The notes: a model not told the origin generated them from the sequence alone. Shown: positions 54,378-63,479, counted from the stretch's first letter. The stretch: 64,000 bases of DNA from Saprospiraceae bacterium (GCA_041392805.1 JAWKLJ010000001.1:5699877-5763876); one strand, 5' to 3'. Translations and numbers: made by a program.

Positions 54378-55430
54378 ATGAAAAAGAAAATTGAATTTGG
54401 CATTTCCACCTTTGCCGATGTTATGCCCGACCCACATACGGGCATAACTATATCACAAGCAGAACGCATTCGACAAGTGGTTGATGACATTGTCTTGGCT
54501 GACAAGTTGGGAGTTGACTTTTATGGCGTAGGCGAGCATCATAGACGAGAATTTGCGGCTTCATCGCCAGCGATAGTGTTGGCTGCGGCTGCGGGAAATA
54601 CCAAACACATTACATTGGGTAGTACCGTCACAGTTTTATCGACCAGCGATCCCATTCGTGTGTATCAGGACTTTGCTACAATTGATGCCATCAGTGATGG
54701 ACGAGCAGAATTGCTGGTTGGTCGTGGTGCATTTACCGAATCATTTCCTTTGTTTGGTTTCGACCTCAATCAATACGATTTATTGTTTGATGAACGACTT
54801 GAATTGTTACTTAAAGCAAGAGATAACGAATTTGTTACTTGGAGCGGAAAAACGAGAAGTCCGATTGACAACTTAGGCGTTTATCCACGTACCGAAAAAC
54901 CATTGAACATCTCTATGGCCTTGGGTGGTTCGCGGAGTACAGTCATTAAAGCGGGAAAACTTGGACTTCCCGTGGTTTTAGCTATGTTAGGTGGCAATAT
55001 TGTTGATTTCAGTAATTACGCAAAATTGTATCGCGCAGTAGCACAAGAAAGTGGACACGATTCGGATAAATTAAAATTCAGCGTTCACGCACACGGTTTT
55101 GTGCTTAACAACAGCAAAGAAACTGCCGACACATTTTTTCCATACATACAGTATTACAGAAATCACTTATTGGGAGAACGTGGTTTTCCGCCTTACACAA
55201 GAAGCGACTTTGATTACGCACGTTCCTCAGGACAAGGATTATTTGTAGGTGGACCCGAAGAAGTAGCTGACAAAATTATGCTACTTATCAAACATTTGAA
55301 CATTGACAGGTTTATAATTCAAATGCCATTGGCGACTATGCCGCACGATATTGTTAAAGAAGCAATTGGGGTTTATGCCACAAAAGTAATTCCGCTTGTT
55401 AAAGAAAAGATTGAAGCGGGAACTATTTAA
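54378..55430 (+). CDS. LLM-class flavin-dependent oxidoreductase
   Basis: This 350-residue TIM-barrel enzyme is of the bacterial-luciferase-like family. Visible motifs are FGISTFADVMPDP, LGVDFYGVGEHHRREFAASSP (the GEHH substrate/flavin strand), TLGSTVTVLSTSDPIRVYQD, ISDGRAELLVGRGAFTESFP and the late VGGPEEVADKIM. It uses FMN with a flavin reductase or F420; the substrate is not evident. It is the first gene of an AT-rich block with hxlR, a QorB-like reductase, doxX and a YgiD-like gene. Confidence 0.9.
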   Translation: MKKKIEFGISTFADVMPDPHTGITISQAERIRQVVDDIVLADKLGVDFYGVGEHHRREFAASSPAIVLAAAAGNTKHITLGSTVTVLSTSDPIRVYQDFATIDAISDGRAELLVGRGAFTESFPLFGFDLNQYDLLFDERLELLLKARDNEFVTWSGKTRSPIDNLGVYPRTEKPLNISMALGGSRSTVIKAGKLGLPVVLAMLGGNIVDFSNYAKLYRAVAQESGHDSDKLKFSVHAHGFVLNNSKETADTFFPYIQYYRNHLLGERGFPPYTRSDFDYARSSGQGLFVGGPEEVADKIMLLIKHLNIDRFIIQMPLATMPHDIVKEAIGVYATKVIPLVKEKIEAGTI

Positions 55431-55456
55431 GGGCACCTCTAAAAACCACCATTTTG

Positions 55457-55846
55457 TTAAACACTGACAGTTTCCACAACCTTCTCCTTTTTTCCGATAA
55501 TCATTTTGCGGTGTTGCAAGCCCCATGCTATCATGGCATCCAAAACCGTATTGAGGGTGTTTCCCGATTCTGTCAGTTCATACTCTACCGTAACAGGTAT
55601 GGTATTATAAACAGTGCGGGTTACAATGCTGTTGACTTCCAGGTCTTTCAGTTCTTTGGAAAGCATACGGGGCGTGATTTTAGGAATTTCCCTTTCCAAT
55701 TCCTTGAAGCGTTTTTTGCCATAGAGCAAAGAACCTATTATAGGCAATTTCCATTTGCCGTTCAACACGTTCATCGTGTCGTTTACGGCTAAAACAAACT
55801 CTCCCGAACACTTCTTTACCTGATCCAATTGTGATATTGTGCTCAT
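55457..55846 (-). CDS. HxlR-family transcriptional regulator
   Basis: This 129-residue winged-helix protein has the pattern NGKWKLPIIGSLLYGKKRFKEL (about 28-49), REIPKITPRMLSKELKDLE (recognition helix, about 52-70) and a wing YNTIPVTVEYELTESG. An N-terminal Cys (C13, VKKCSGEF) corresponds to the redox-sensing cysteine of YodB/HypR-type members, which respond to quinones and aldehydes. It is divergent from the QorB-like gene, and a 16-bp inverted repeat lies between them, so it most likely represses both and itself. Confidence 0.92.
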   Translation of the reverse strand: MSTISQLDQVKKCSGEFVLAVNDTMNVLNGKWKLPIIGSLLYGKKRFKELEREIPKITPRMLSKELKDLEVNSIVTRTVYNTIPVTVEYELTESGNTLNTVLDAMIAWGLQHRKMIIGKKEKVVETVSV

Positions 55847-55867
55847 TTTATCCTGTTTTTGCTTATG

Positions 55868-55918
55868 CTATACCAAAGTATAGTGCTATACTTTGGTATA
55901 GTAGTTACTAAAGTATAG
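55868..55918. promoter_or_regulatory. Probable HxlR operator (16-bp inverted repeat plus half site)
   Basis: CTATACCAAAGTATAG (55868-55883) and CTATACTTTGGTATAG (55886-55901) are exact inverses separated by 2 bp. A third half site ACTAAAGTATAG follows at 55907-55918. They lie between the divergent hxlR and QorB-like genes, just upstream of the -7 box at 55929. Confidence 0.75.
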
Positions 55919-55928
55919 CAAAAGTAAG

Positions 55929-55936
55929 TATCTTTG
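55929..55936 (+). promoter_or_regulatory. -7 box (TATCTTTG) for the QorB-like operon
   Basis: TATCTTTG matches TAnnTTTG, 35 bp before the ATG at 55972. The third operator half site ends 10 bp upstream, so a bound repressor would cover the -33 region. Confidence 0.65.
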
Positions 55937-55971
55937 CCCAGTTAAAAAAACATTTCATTAAATAAGTAATC

Positions 55972-56853
55972 ATGAGCAAAATATTAATCACGGGTGCAAC
56001 CGGACAGCTAGGAAAGTCAACAATTAACTTTCTGCTTGAAAAAGGTGTTGCAGCAAATCAAATTTCAGCTTTGGCAAGAGATGAAGCAAAGGCAGCAGAA
56101 TTAAAATCTAAGGGTGTAGATGTAAAAATAGGCAACTATGATGATTTTGATTCCCTTCGCTCTGCTATGCAAGGCGTAGAAACTTTGCTACTAATTTCTT
56201 CAAGCGAAATGACAAAAAGCAGAGCGGTGCAGCACATCAATGCGATCAAAGCTGCAAAAGAAAGTGGTGTGAAGCATATCATCTATACGGGCTTTATGAG
56301 AACCCATGACGACCCAAAATCTCCGCTTTGGTTTATAGCAGAAGATCATGTGAAAACCGAAAAATACCTGAAAGAATCCGGTATTGCTTATACCCTTTTT
56401 GCAAACGGGTTTTATTTGGATATGCTAATGGATTTCGTAGGTGAACAGGTATTAGAAACCAAAACCATTTTTGTTCCGGCAGGTGATGGAAAAATAAATA
56501 TGGTACTGCGAAACGAAATTGCAGAAGCACTTGCTAATGTTTTAACTACGGGCGGTCACGAAAATAAAACATACAACATTGGAATCGAGCAACCAGTGTC
56601 GTTTGGAGAAGTTGCGAAGTACATTTCTGAAATTACCGGAGTTTCTATAAACTATGTTTCTCCCGAACCAGAAGTGTATCAGCAAACCTTAATGCAATAT
56701 GGTGTACCTGAGATGTATGCACGCATGTTTGCAGCATTTGCAGTTGCTTTTGCAGCCGATACTATGAATGTTCCTACAACTGAATTGACTCAACTACTCG
56801 GTCGTAAACCAACTTCAGTTCAAGAATTTCTTTTGAATAAATTTGAAATTTAA
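55972..56853 (+). CDS. NAD(P)H-binding oxidoreductase, QorB/NmrA-like
   Basis: This 293-residue Rossmann-fold protein begins ILITGATGQLGKSTINFL (about 4-21). It contains GNYDDFDSLRSAMQGVETLLLIS and HIIYTGFMRTHDDPKSPLWF, close in order to the quinone reductase QorB (YtfG). Reduction of quinones with NAD(P)H is thus likely. Expression should be under the divergent HxlR regulator. The DoxX gene follows after 6 bp and the dioxygenase 6 bp after that, so the three form an operon. Confidence 0.88.
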   Translation: MSKILITGATGQLGKSTINFLLEKGVAANQISALARDEAKAAELKSKGVDVKIGNYDDFDSLRSAMQGVETLLLISSSEMTKSRAVQHINAIKAAKESGVKHIIYTGFMRTHDDPKSPLWFIAEDHVKTEKYLKESGIAYTLFANGFYLDMLMDFVGEQVLETKTIFVPAGDGKINMVLRNEIAEALANVLTTGGHENKTYNIGIEQPVSFGEVAKYISEITGVSINYVSPEPEVYQQTLMQYGVPEMYARMFAAFAVAFAADTMNVPTTELTQLLGRKPTSVQEFLLNKFEI

Positions 56854-56859
56854 AAAAAA

Positions 56860-57261
56860 ATGGAAAATAAAAATAAAGTATTACACATTACAGTTTGGGT
56901 TTTACAAATATTTATGGGGCTAATGTTTCTTATGGTGGGAGGAATGAAAGCATTTTCGCCTTTAGAAAGCTTGCCACCAGAAATGGCATGGGCACTAGAA
57001 AATCCAAACTTAGTTCGGTTTGTGGGTATATCTCAGTTGTTAGGTGCTATTGGTTTGATTGTTCCTTCGCTGCTTCGGATTAAACCATTTTTAACCCCAC
57101 TTGCAGCATTAGGGTTTGCCACTATTATGATTCTTGCTATAGGATTTCATGCCATGCGTAGCGAAATGGAAGCAATACCTACAAACATTGTGTTGCTTCT
57201 TGTATTTGCTTTTATTGCTTGGGCAAGATGGAAAAAAGTGCCTATTCAACCCAAACCATAA
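56860..57261 (+). CDS. DoxX-family membrane protein
   Basis: This 133-residue protein has four predicted helices (about 9-29, 47-68, 74-94, 101-121). It shows the DoxX pattern LQIFMGLMFLMVGGMKAFSP and ISQLLGAIGLIVPSLLRIKPFLTPLAA written here as two consecutive motifs around LGAIGLIVP. DoxX proteins take part in redox or sulfur-stress functions in other bacteria. It is embedded in the HxlR-linked operon, 6 bp from both neighbours. Confidence 0.88.
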   Translation: MENKNKVLHITVWVLQIFMGLMFLMVGGMKAFSPLESLPPEMAWALENPNLVRFVGISQLLGAIGLIVPSLLRIKPFLTPLAALGFATIMILAIGFHAMRSEMEAIPTNIVLLLVFAFIAWARWKKVPIQPKP

Positions 57262-57267
57262 ATTACT

Positions 57268-58164
57268 ATGGAACGCAAAAAATTTCTTCAATCAATTTTA
57301 GCCTTAACCGCAATGGGAACATTAAGCAGCCTTAAAAATTTTACTGACACACTTCCTTCACAAAGTAAAAAGATGCCGGTGCTGTTTACCTCTCATGGAA
57401 ACCCGATGGACATACCGGTTTCAAGAAGTGATAGGGAATTTTGGCAAAAACTTTATGATTTAGGAATTAATCTTCAAAAAAATTATGAAGTAAAAGCTGC
57501 ATTGGTCGTATCAGCACATTGGTGTACTAAAGGCACATTCGTAAATGTTTCTCCTGATCAAAAACAGATTTACGACTACTATGGTTTTCCAGAAGAATAC
57601 TACAAAGTATATTACAATGCCAAAGGTTCGCCCGAAATTGCTCACGAAGTAAAGAAAATTGTTCCTTCCGTTTCCGAAACAACAGACTGGGGATTAGACC
57701 ACGGTGCGTGGCCAATGCTGATGCACTTATTTCCAGATGCCAATATCCCGGTTTTTCAGCTAAGTATTGATTATTACGCCAAACCCGAATATCATTATGA
57801 GTTGGGCAAACAAATAAAATCATTGCGAAACAAAGGGGTGTTAATAATTGGTAGCGGTGCACTTATCCATAATTTGCCATTGGCAATGCAAAAAATACGT
57901 ACAAACAATACAACTCCTTACGGCTGGGAGGCAGAATACGATGCTTGGATTAAACAACAAATTGATTCCCGAAACTTTGCCAATCTCATTAATTACCAAA
58001 ACAGTCATAAATTAGGAAAATTAGCCGCACCTACGCCCGATCACTACGTTCCTGTACTTTACAGTTTGGGACTTATGGATAAGACTGATGAAATCAAGCA
58101 TTTTTTCGAAGGTGAGCCAAACATTCCGGCTTTTAGCGAACGCAGTTTTATTATTGAATCCTGA
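57268..58164 (+). CDS. Extradiol ring-cleavage dioxygenase family (YgiD / 4,5-DOPA dioxygenase-like)
   Basis: This 298-residue protein belongs to the class III (LigB-type) dioxygenases. After a signal-like N-terminus (about 4-26) come MPVLFTSHGNPMD with a metal-binding His, VVSAHWCTKGTFVN with the second His, YDYYGFPEEYYKVYYNAKG, DHGAWPMLMHLFPDANIPV and SGALIHNLPLAM. It opens catechol-type rings with O2. It is the last gene of the HxlR-linked operon, and fits a role in removing catechols or quinone precursors. Confidence 0.9.
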   Translation: MERKKFLQSILALTAMGTLSSLKNFTDTLPSQSKKMPVLFTSHGNPMDIPVSRSDREFWQKLYDLGINLQKNYEVKAALVVSAHWCTKGTFVNVSPDQKQIYDYYGFPEEYYKVYYNAKGSPEIAHEVKKIVPSVSETTDWGLDHGAWPMLMHLFPDANIPVFQLSIDYYAKPEYHYELGKQIKSLRNKGVLIIGSGALIHNLPLAMQKIRTNNTTPYGWEAEYDAWIKQQIDSRNFANLINYQNSHKLGKLAAPTPDHYVPVLYSLGLMDKTDEIKHFFEGEPNIPAFSERSFIIES

Positions 58165-58295
58165 AATAAAATGCATTGTTTTACGGACAAAAAAAAAGAG
58201 TAGCGGCAAAAGAACGAAACTTGGACTGGCCATAATTTAGTGCGCGAGGCACTAGGTTTAGTATTTCGCAAAGGTTAACTAACACGTGCGGGATG

Positions 58296-58372
58296 GAACG
58301 CTGATTGGGCTGATTTACGCTGATTTTTATTTTTATCAGCGCAAATCAGTAAAATCAGCGGCATCAGCGTTC
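58296..58372. repeat. Palindromic repeat (GAACGCTGAT type)
   Basis: The ends GAACGCTGAT (58296-58305) and ATCAGCGTTC (58363-58372) are exact inverses. Further GCTGATTTACGCTGATTTTT and TATCAGCGCAAATCAG units lie inside. This element type is widespread in Bacteroidota intergenic DNA. It marks the junction between the AT-rich and GC-rich blocks. Confidence 0.8.
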
Positions 58373-58449
58373 TGTTTCTTAACCCGGATTATTTTCACTC
58401 AACTACTTACCGCTCCCGACCTCCCAGATGCCGGAAATCATTCAAGTTT

Positions 58450-59109
58450 TCAATCATTGGAAATAGAGGGTGCGGCCTGAAAATAAGCTTTGTCGTCGAG
58501 GGTCTCAAGCATGAACCGGGCAACGTCTTTCCTCGAAATAGCCATCTTTAGCTTTTTGCTCCCTCCGATGCTGACACGGGTTGGTTTGGATGCCTGGGAG
58601 TTGGTCAAGCCCACAGGTCGGACGGCTGTCCAGTTCAGCCCGGAGTTTTTCAGTACTTTCTCCTGCTCTTCGTGCCCTTTGTAGGCGATGCCAACATTGG
58701 TTTTGTTGATTAAAAACCGGAACATCCAGTTGGCTTCCCGGTAGCTGTCGCCTGCACCCCAAGCCGAAACGGTCAGCACCCGGCTGACGCCGTGTTTTTT
58801 CATGGACTCCACAATGTGAGTCATGGAAACCTTCAACAAATCGGGGGGTGATTTCACCTTTGCCCAAGGGTTGTCGGCGGTGCGGGCTATATTTAAGGCA
58901 ACAAAGACGGTATCGGCTCCTTTTATGGCCATCTCCACATCTTCCTTTTTCATGGGAGTGCCCTGCAAAACTTCGAGGCGTTCGTGCTGAATGTTAAATG
59001 AAGCCGGATTTCTGACCAGGGCTTTTACTTTGTATCCCTTGTCGAGTGCCTGGCGGAGGATTTCCAGTCCGGTTCGTCCATTGCCTCCAAAAACTGCAAT
59101 CGTTTTCAT
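58450..59109 (-). CDS. NAD(P)-dependent oxidoreductase, NAD(P)H-binding family
   Basis: This 219-residue protein has the Rossmann motif IAVFGGNGRTGLEILRQAL (about 4-22), LQGTPMKKEDVEMAIKGADTVFVAL (about 48-72), VLTVSAWGAGDSY and LNWTAVRPVGLTN. It resembles flavin reductase/biliverdin reductase-like proteins; the substrate is unknown. It is the last gene in a leftward GC-rich set, 19 bp after the luciferase-domain gene. Confidence 0.88.
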   Translation of the reverse strand: MKTIAVFGGNGRTGLEILRQALDKGYKVKALVRNPASFNIQHERLEVLQGTPMKKEDVEMAIKGADTVFVALNIARTADNPWAKVKSPPDLLKVSMTHIVESMKKHGVSRVLTVSAWGAGDSYREANWMFRFLINKTNVGIAYKGHEEQEKVLKNSGLNWTAVRPVGLTNSQASKPTRVSIGGSKKLKMAISRKDVARFMLETLDDKAYFQAAPSISND

Positions 59110-59128
59110 GAATGATGCGTTTTAAAAG

Positions 59129-59743
59129 TTAATTGCCGGAAATTTCCCCTGTTGCAAACTGGTAGGAGCGGTAAATGATTTTTTTAAGCACTTCCGCTTC
59201 TGCTTCATTGCGGGGAGCATATACCATCACAAAATTGGCAGGCAACCAGCCCTTCCTCACGACGGGGTGAAGTTCGCCCCAGCCTTTTTCAATGACTTCC
59301 CCGGCATCAGCCATCGGCAAACCGAGGTGCATGCTGCCGTCGCTACCGGGATGGAAATGGGCAAACTCCCGGTCAGCCATAAAGGCATTCTGATTGACGA
59401 TGGGAAATTCCCTTTTGAGGCAAATTGCCCTTGCACCGAGCACCGAAATACGGGTAGGCTGTTCTTCCGCCTTGGGTAAAGTGGTGAATGCCCACCGGGT
59501 CACGCTTTCGATGATTGCCCTGTCCCCGCTCTGCTGGTTTAGTTGCGTATGCGGGTTGGAAGGAGTCGTTGCGGGTTTTTCGCCCAGCCTTGCCGGAAGT
59601 TGAAAAGTTGTATCCATGATGCTACTATTTTTAGCGGGTGAAACAAGGCTGCTGCCGCCACACGAACAGAGCGAAAGGCTTGACAATGCTAAAAAGCAGG
59701 TTTTTCGGGCAGCGGCAAACAACTGCCTTTTGTAATCCGGCAT
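59129..59743 (-). CDS. Luciferase-domain lipoprotein (DUF5519-like)
   Basis: I start this 204-residue lipoprotein at ATG 59743, where MPDYKRQLFAAARKTCFLAL leads to a lipobox SLCSC. The longer frame from 59920 is only the antisense-like overlap with the upstream gene. The C-terminal half carries DREFAHFHPGSDGSMHLGLP, GEVIEKGWGELHPV and LPANFVMVYAPRNEAEAEVL, typical of the domain first named in luciferase-like sequences. No light-producing function is implied. The ATG shares its A with the TGA stop of the SnoaL-like gene, so the two are translationally coupled. Confidence 0.75.
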   Translation of the reverse strand: MPDYKRQLFAAARKTCFLALSSLSLCSCGGSSLVSPAKNSSIMDTTFQLPARLGEKPATTPSNPHTQLNQQSGDRAIIESVTRWAFTTLPKAEEQPTRISVLGARAICLKREFPIVNQNAFMADREFAHFHPGSDGSMHLGLPMADAGEVIEKGWGELHPVVRKGWLPANFVMVYAPRNEAEAEVLKKIIYRSYQFATGEISGN

Positions 59744-60099
59744 CACCCCGCAGTATTGTAGTAAAAGCGTTCCGAGATGATTTGCCCGTCTTTCCATCGT
59801 TGCACGGCTACCTGGTTCATCTGCGCACGGTGGCCGCCCTGGTAAGTAACGTCCATGCTCCATTCCACCATGCTGGTGTCCTCCCCGGTGTCGACTCCTT
59901 TTACTTCTGCGCCGTGCCATTGTTCGATGGCCGCCTGCATTTGTTGCTCCCGCTCCCGGTTGGCAGCTTTGCCCACGGTGGGGGCAGCGTTGTTTTCCTG
60001 CATCACCACGTCGGGGTGGTAGAATTTTTCAAAGGCATCCATGACCTGCCCTTGCAAAATCATGCTGTTCAGTTGTTCGACTTTTTCTTTCAGGTTCAT
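59743..60099 (-). CDS. SnoaL-like / nuclear-transport-factor-2 fold protein
   Basis: This 118-residue protein uses ATG 60099 (MNLKEKVEQLNSMILQGQVM). The 25 extra residues of the frame from 60174 lie in the promoter and operator region. The NTF2-like cone fold is recognised from DAFEKFYHPDVVMQENNAAP, WHGAEVKGVDTGEDTSMVEW and QVAVQRWKDGQIISERFYYN. Such proteins act as small isomerases or hydrolases, or only bind ligands. It is the first gene of a three-gene leftward set. Confidence 0.8.
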   Translation of the reverse strand: MNLKEKVEQLNSMILQGQVMDAFEKFYHPDVVMQENNAAPTVGKAANREREQQMQAAIEQWHGAEVKGVDTGEDTSMVEWSMDVTYQGGHRAQMNQVAVQRWKDGQIISERFYYNTAG

Positions 60100-60139
60100 A
60101 AGTTGAATTTTTAAAAAATTAAGGTAAAATCGTTCGTTC

Positions 60140-60182
60140 GCAAATGTATGTTTAAACAACTGATGTTTAAACATTGTTTAAG
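60140..60182 (-). promoter_or_regulatory. Promoter with GTTTAAAC operator repeats
   Basis: On the minus strand TACATTTG (60148-60141) matches the -7 consensus 41 bp before the ATG. Two palindromes GTTTAAAC at 60150-60157 and 60165-60172, and a partial third at 60176, lie where a -33 region would be. The 15-bp spacing suggests a dimeric repressor site, with the regulator gene outside the window. Confidence 0.55.
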
Positions 60183-60250
60183 GCAAAATAAAGATGCCTC
60201 ATTGGAGACATCCCTATTTTACTTGTTCAGCTTGTTTATTGACCTATCAC

Positions 60251-63200
60251 TTAGTCCGCTGCCAGCACAGTGCTACTGAGGGCGACAGCGTCTTCCGGGG
60301 TATGGTTGCCGCCGCCGTTGCCTTTTCTGTGGCTAAAAAAATCCTTGATGTTGTCCACAACCTGGTACAGCACGGGCACGATGAACAGCGTAAGCACCAT
60401 GGAACTGAGCAAGCCCCCGATGAGCGCCCAAGCCAAACCGTTTTTCCATTCTGCACCTGCACCCTTGGCAAGGGCAATGGGCACCATGCCCACCACCAGC
60501 GCAAGGGTCGTCATCAGGATGGGGCGGAGCCGAACCATGCCAGCCTGTATGAGCGCCTGGGTGGTTTTCATCCCTTCGGCTTTAGCCTGGTTGGCAAAAT
60601 CCACCAAAAGGATGGCGTTCTTGGATACCAGACCATTTAGCATGATGATGCCAAGGATGGAGAAGATGTTGAGCGTCTCCAGTGTGAGGGCAAGGGCAAG
60701 CAATGCGCCGCACAGTCCCACGGGTATGGAGAACATCACCACAAAGGGATACACGTAAGAGTCGTACAACGCCACCAAAATCAGATAGACAAAAATGAAC
60801 GACACGAGGAAAGCAGTGCCCAAGCTGCCAAAGGACTCCGATTGGCGGCGAAGGTCTCCTTCGTAATTGATTTTAGTGCCGGAAGGCGGCGGGTTTTCGG
60901 CGACCCATTGCTGGAGGGCTGCGCCAACGGTGCCGGATGACTGTCCCAGCACCTTTGATTTTACCGTGACGGAAGGGATGCGGTTGAGCCGTTCCAGGCG
61001 GGCCGGGCCCGTTGTTTCCCGGATGGCGGCAAACTGACTGAGCCGGATGAGCTTGCCCTTGTTGTTCATCAGTGTGAGGTTGGCGATGTCGGAAGGGGCG
61101 TTCCGGTCGAAGGCATCGAGCTTGATGTTGATGTCGTACTCCTTGCCGCCCGTGCGGAATTCCGCATCGGTGTTGCCGCTATACGCCGCCTGCAGGGTTG
61201 CCCCCACCATGCCGATGTTCAGCCCCAGTTCTGCCATGCGGGTGCGGTCCACCTCGATGCTGATTTCGGGGTTGCCCTCTTCGAGGGAAAGCTCCGCTTC
61301 GAGCGTGCCCTCGATGGTTTTCAGTTTTTCCAGCATTTTATTGCTGTACGATATGGCGCTCTGATAATCCGTGTTCCCTATTACAACCTGAATGGGCGCA
61401 TCGTTGGCACCGCCAAAAAAGCTGACTTCCGACGATTTGATATCCACGCCCGGCAGGATGGCGTCCAACTCGTTGCGGATTTGCACCGCATATACAGCCG
61501 AGGACAGGTTTCGTTTTTCCTTGTCCATCAACTTGATGGTCATCTCGGCAAGGTTGGGGCTTTTCTGGCCACCGCTCAACAGACCCGTCTGGCGACCTAC
61601 GGTCGTGAATACCCCGGTGACTTCTGGCTTGGACAGCAAGTACTCCTCTGCTATTTGGGTAGCCCGGTTGGTCTGTTGGATGGTGGCGTCCTTGGAAAGC
61701 TCCATTTGTACGATGAACTCGCCCCTGTCGCCCTGTTTGATAAAGGCTGAACCGATATAGCCTTTGGTGACAAGCAGGAACGAACTGAAAAACAGCCCTG
61801 CAATGACGGCGAGCGTGACGGTCTTGTGCCGCAGCGCCCAAGCAAGCCAGCTGCCGTAGGCGTGGGAAAGCCGCCGGATGCCTTTCTCAAAATTGCCGAA
61901 AATGAACCCGCCGATGGTTTTTTCATTGAATTTTTCCAGCTTGGAAAAACGGGATGCCAGCGTCGGGGCGAGCGTATAAGAAACCAAAAGGCTCATCGCC
62001 GTGGAAAGAGCGACCACTACGGCGAACTGCCGGAGGATATTGCCGACGATGCCCCCGGTGATGACGAGCGGCAAGAACACTACCACCAGCACCGCCGTGA
62101 TGGAAAGGGCGGTGAGGAAGATTTCGTTGCTGCCGTCAATGGCAGCCTTGCGGCTGTCCTTGCCCATTTCGAGGTGCCGGAAGATGTTCTCCAGCACCAC
62201 GATGCTGTCGTCCACCAGGATGCCGATGACCAGCGACATGGCGAGCAGGGTCATCAGGTTGAAGGTGTAGCCCAGCACGTACATGGCTATGACTGCCGAC
62301 ACCAGCGATGCCGGTATTGCCAGCATCACAATGACTGCGTTCCTGAAGCTGTGCAGGAACAGCAGCATCACCAGTGCCACCAGCACGATGGACAGCACCA
62401 GGTCGTACTGCACCGCTTTCACGGCATCGAGCGTAAAGTCGGAGCTGTTGCTGGCAATGGTGAACTGGAGGCTGGCTTCGGGGTATTGGGCTTCAAGTTC
62501 CTTTAGTTTGCTTTTTATGGCGTTGCTGACGTCCACGGCATTGGCGTCCGACTGCTTGAGGATGCTCATGCCGAAAGAATTTTTGCCGTCCACCCGGTTG
62601 AGGTCTTCCACTTCTTTTTGCGTTTCCTGCACCTCGGCTATTTCGTACAGCCGGATGGGCGCACCTTCCCGATTGGTGGTCACGACCACCTGCCGCAAGT
62701 CCTCGAGGGTCTGGAACTTGCCCGCCAGGCGGATGAGGATTTGTCGCTCGTTGTTCTTGATTTTCCCGGTCGGAAAATCCAGGTTCGACGTTTGCACCGC
62801 CTGCACTACCTGGAGGATGGAGATGCCGTACTGCTCCAATTGGTCTTTCCTGACGTTCACCTGTACTTCCTTTTCCTGCCCGCCCAGCAAGTTGATTTCA
62901 CCGACCCCCGTAAGGCTGGCAAGTTGAGGCTTTATGCGGTCTTCCATGAGGTCGTAAAACTCGCCGCCCGGCAAAGTGGAAGATGCGCCAATGGACATGA
63001 TGGGGAAATCGTCCGCCGAAAATTTGGATATGGTGGGCGGGTCGGCATCTTCCGGCAGTTTTGCGGCGATGGCGTCCAGCTTCCGCTGTGCATCCTGTAG
63101 CAGGAGTTCCACCTTTGCGTCCTGCTCAAACTGCAGGAAGACGATGGAGAAGCTCTCGATGGACGTGGAGCGGACATCGGTTAACTTTTCAAGCGTCGAG

Positions 63201-63406
63201 AGGGCGTCCTCGATTTCCCTGGACACCGAGTTTTCTACTTCGGCGGGGGATGCGCCGGGGTAAAAAGTGGTAATCGTCAGCACCGGGGACGAAAACTTGG
63301 GCATAAGCTCGTAGCTCAGGCTGTTGTAGCTGGCCACGCCCAATACTGCCAGGATTGAGAAAAACACGACCAGCAGCGAGGGGCGTTTTATGGATAGTTC
63401 TATCAT
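60251..63406 (-). CDS. RND efflux pump inner-membrane transporter (AcrB/HAE1 type)
   Basis: This is a 1051-residue proton-driven pump. I start it at ATG 63406 (MIELSIKRPSLLVVFFSILA), because the frame from 63445 adds 13 atypical residues. It shows the duplicated RND layout: N-terminal helix, large periplasmic loop (FYPGASPAEVENSVSREIED), TM4 with the proton-relay Asp pair in VIGILVDDSIVVLENIFRHL, a second loop, and C-terminal helices (NILSLGI-like SILGIIMLNGLVSKNAILLV). It works with the adaptor encoded 73 bp upstream and an outer-membrane channel not in view. The substrate is unknown. Confidence 0.95.
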   Translation of the reverse strand: MIELSIKRPSLLVVFFSILAVLGVASYNSLSYELMPKFSSPVLTITTFYPGASPAEVENSVSREIEDALSTLEKLTDVRSTSIESFSIVFLQFEQDAKVELLLQDAQRKLDAIAAKLPEDADPPTISKFSADDFPIMSIGASSTLPGGEFYDLMEDRIKPQLASLTGVGEINLLGGQEKEVQVNVRKDQLEQYGISILQVVQAVQTSNLDFPTGKIKNNERQILIRLAGKFQTLEDLRQVVVTTNREGAPIRLYEIAEVQETQKEVEDLNRVDGKNSFGMSILKQSDANAVDVSNAIKSKLKELEAQYPEASLQFTIASNSSDFTLDAVKAVQYDLVLSIVLVALVMLLFLHSFRNAVIVMLAIPASLVSAVIAMYVLGYTFNLMTLLAMSLVIGILVDDSIVVLENIFRHLEMGKDSRKAAIDGSNEIFLTALSITAVLVVVFLPLVITGGIVGNILRQFAVVVALSTAMSLLVSYTLAPTLASRFSKLEKFNEKTIGGFIFGNFEKGIRRLSHAYGSWLAWALRHKTVTLAVIAGLFFSSFLLVTKGYIGSAFIKQGDRGEFIVQMELSKDATIQQTNRATQIAEEYLLSKPEVTGVFTTVGRQTGLLSGGQKSPNLAEMTIKLMDKEKRNLSSAVYAVQIRNELDAILPGVDIKSSEVSFFGGANDAPIQVVIGNTDYQSAISYSNKMLEKLKTIEGTLEAELSLEEGNPEISIEVDRTRMAELGLNIGMVGATLQAAYSGNTDAEFRTGGKEYDINIKLDAFDRNAPSDIANLTLMNNKGKLIRLSQFAAIRETTGPARLERLNRIPSVTVKSKVLGQSSGTVGAALQQWVAENPPPSGTKINYEGDLRRQSESFGSLGTAFLVSFIFVYLILVALYDSYVYPFVVMFSIPVGLCGALLALALTLETLNIFSILGIIMLNGLVSKNAILLVDFANQAKAEGMKTTQALIQAGMVRLRPILMTTLALVVGMVPIALAKGAGAEWKNGLAWALIGGLLSSMVLTLFIVPVLYQVVDNIKDFFSHRKGNGGGNHTPEDAVALSSTVLAAD

Positions 63407-63479
63407 GATTTTTATTTTTTGAATTGGCTCAAAGTCCGGGGGCAAACCGCCTCGAAGACCACCAGAGCCGGGTTTTGTG

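Noticed and set aside
59638..60114. Rightward frames opposite the SnoaL-like gene and, further on, opposite the RND pump (e.g. 61826-62506)
   Set aside because: High GC content makes long antisense frames common; they are His/Gln-rich shadows of clearly real genes.
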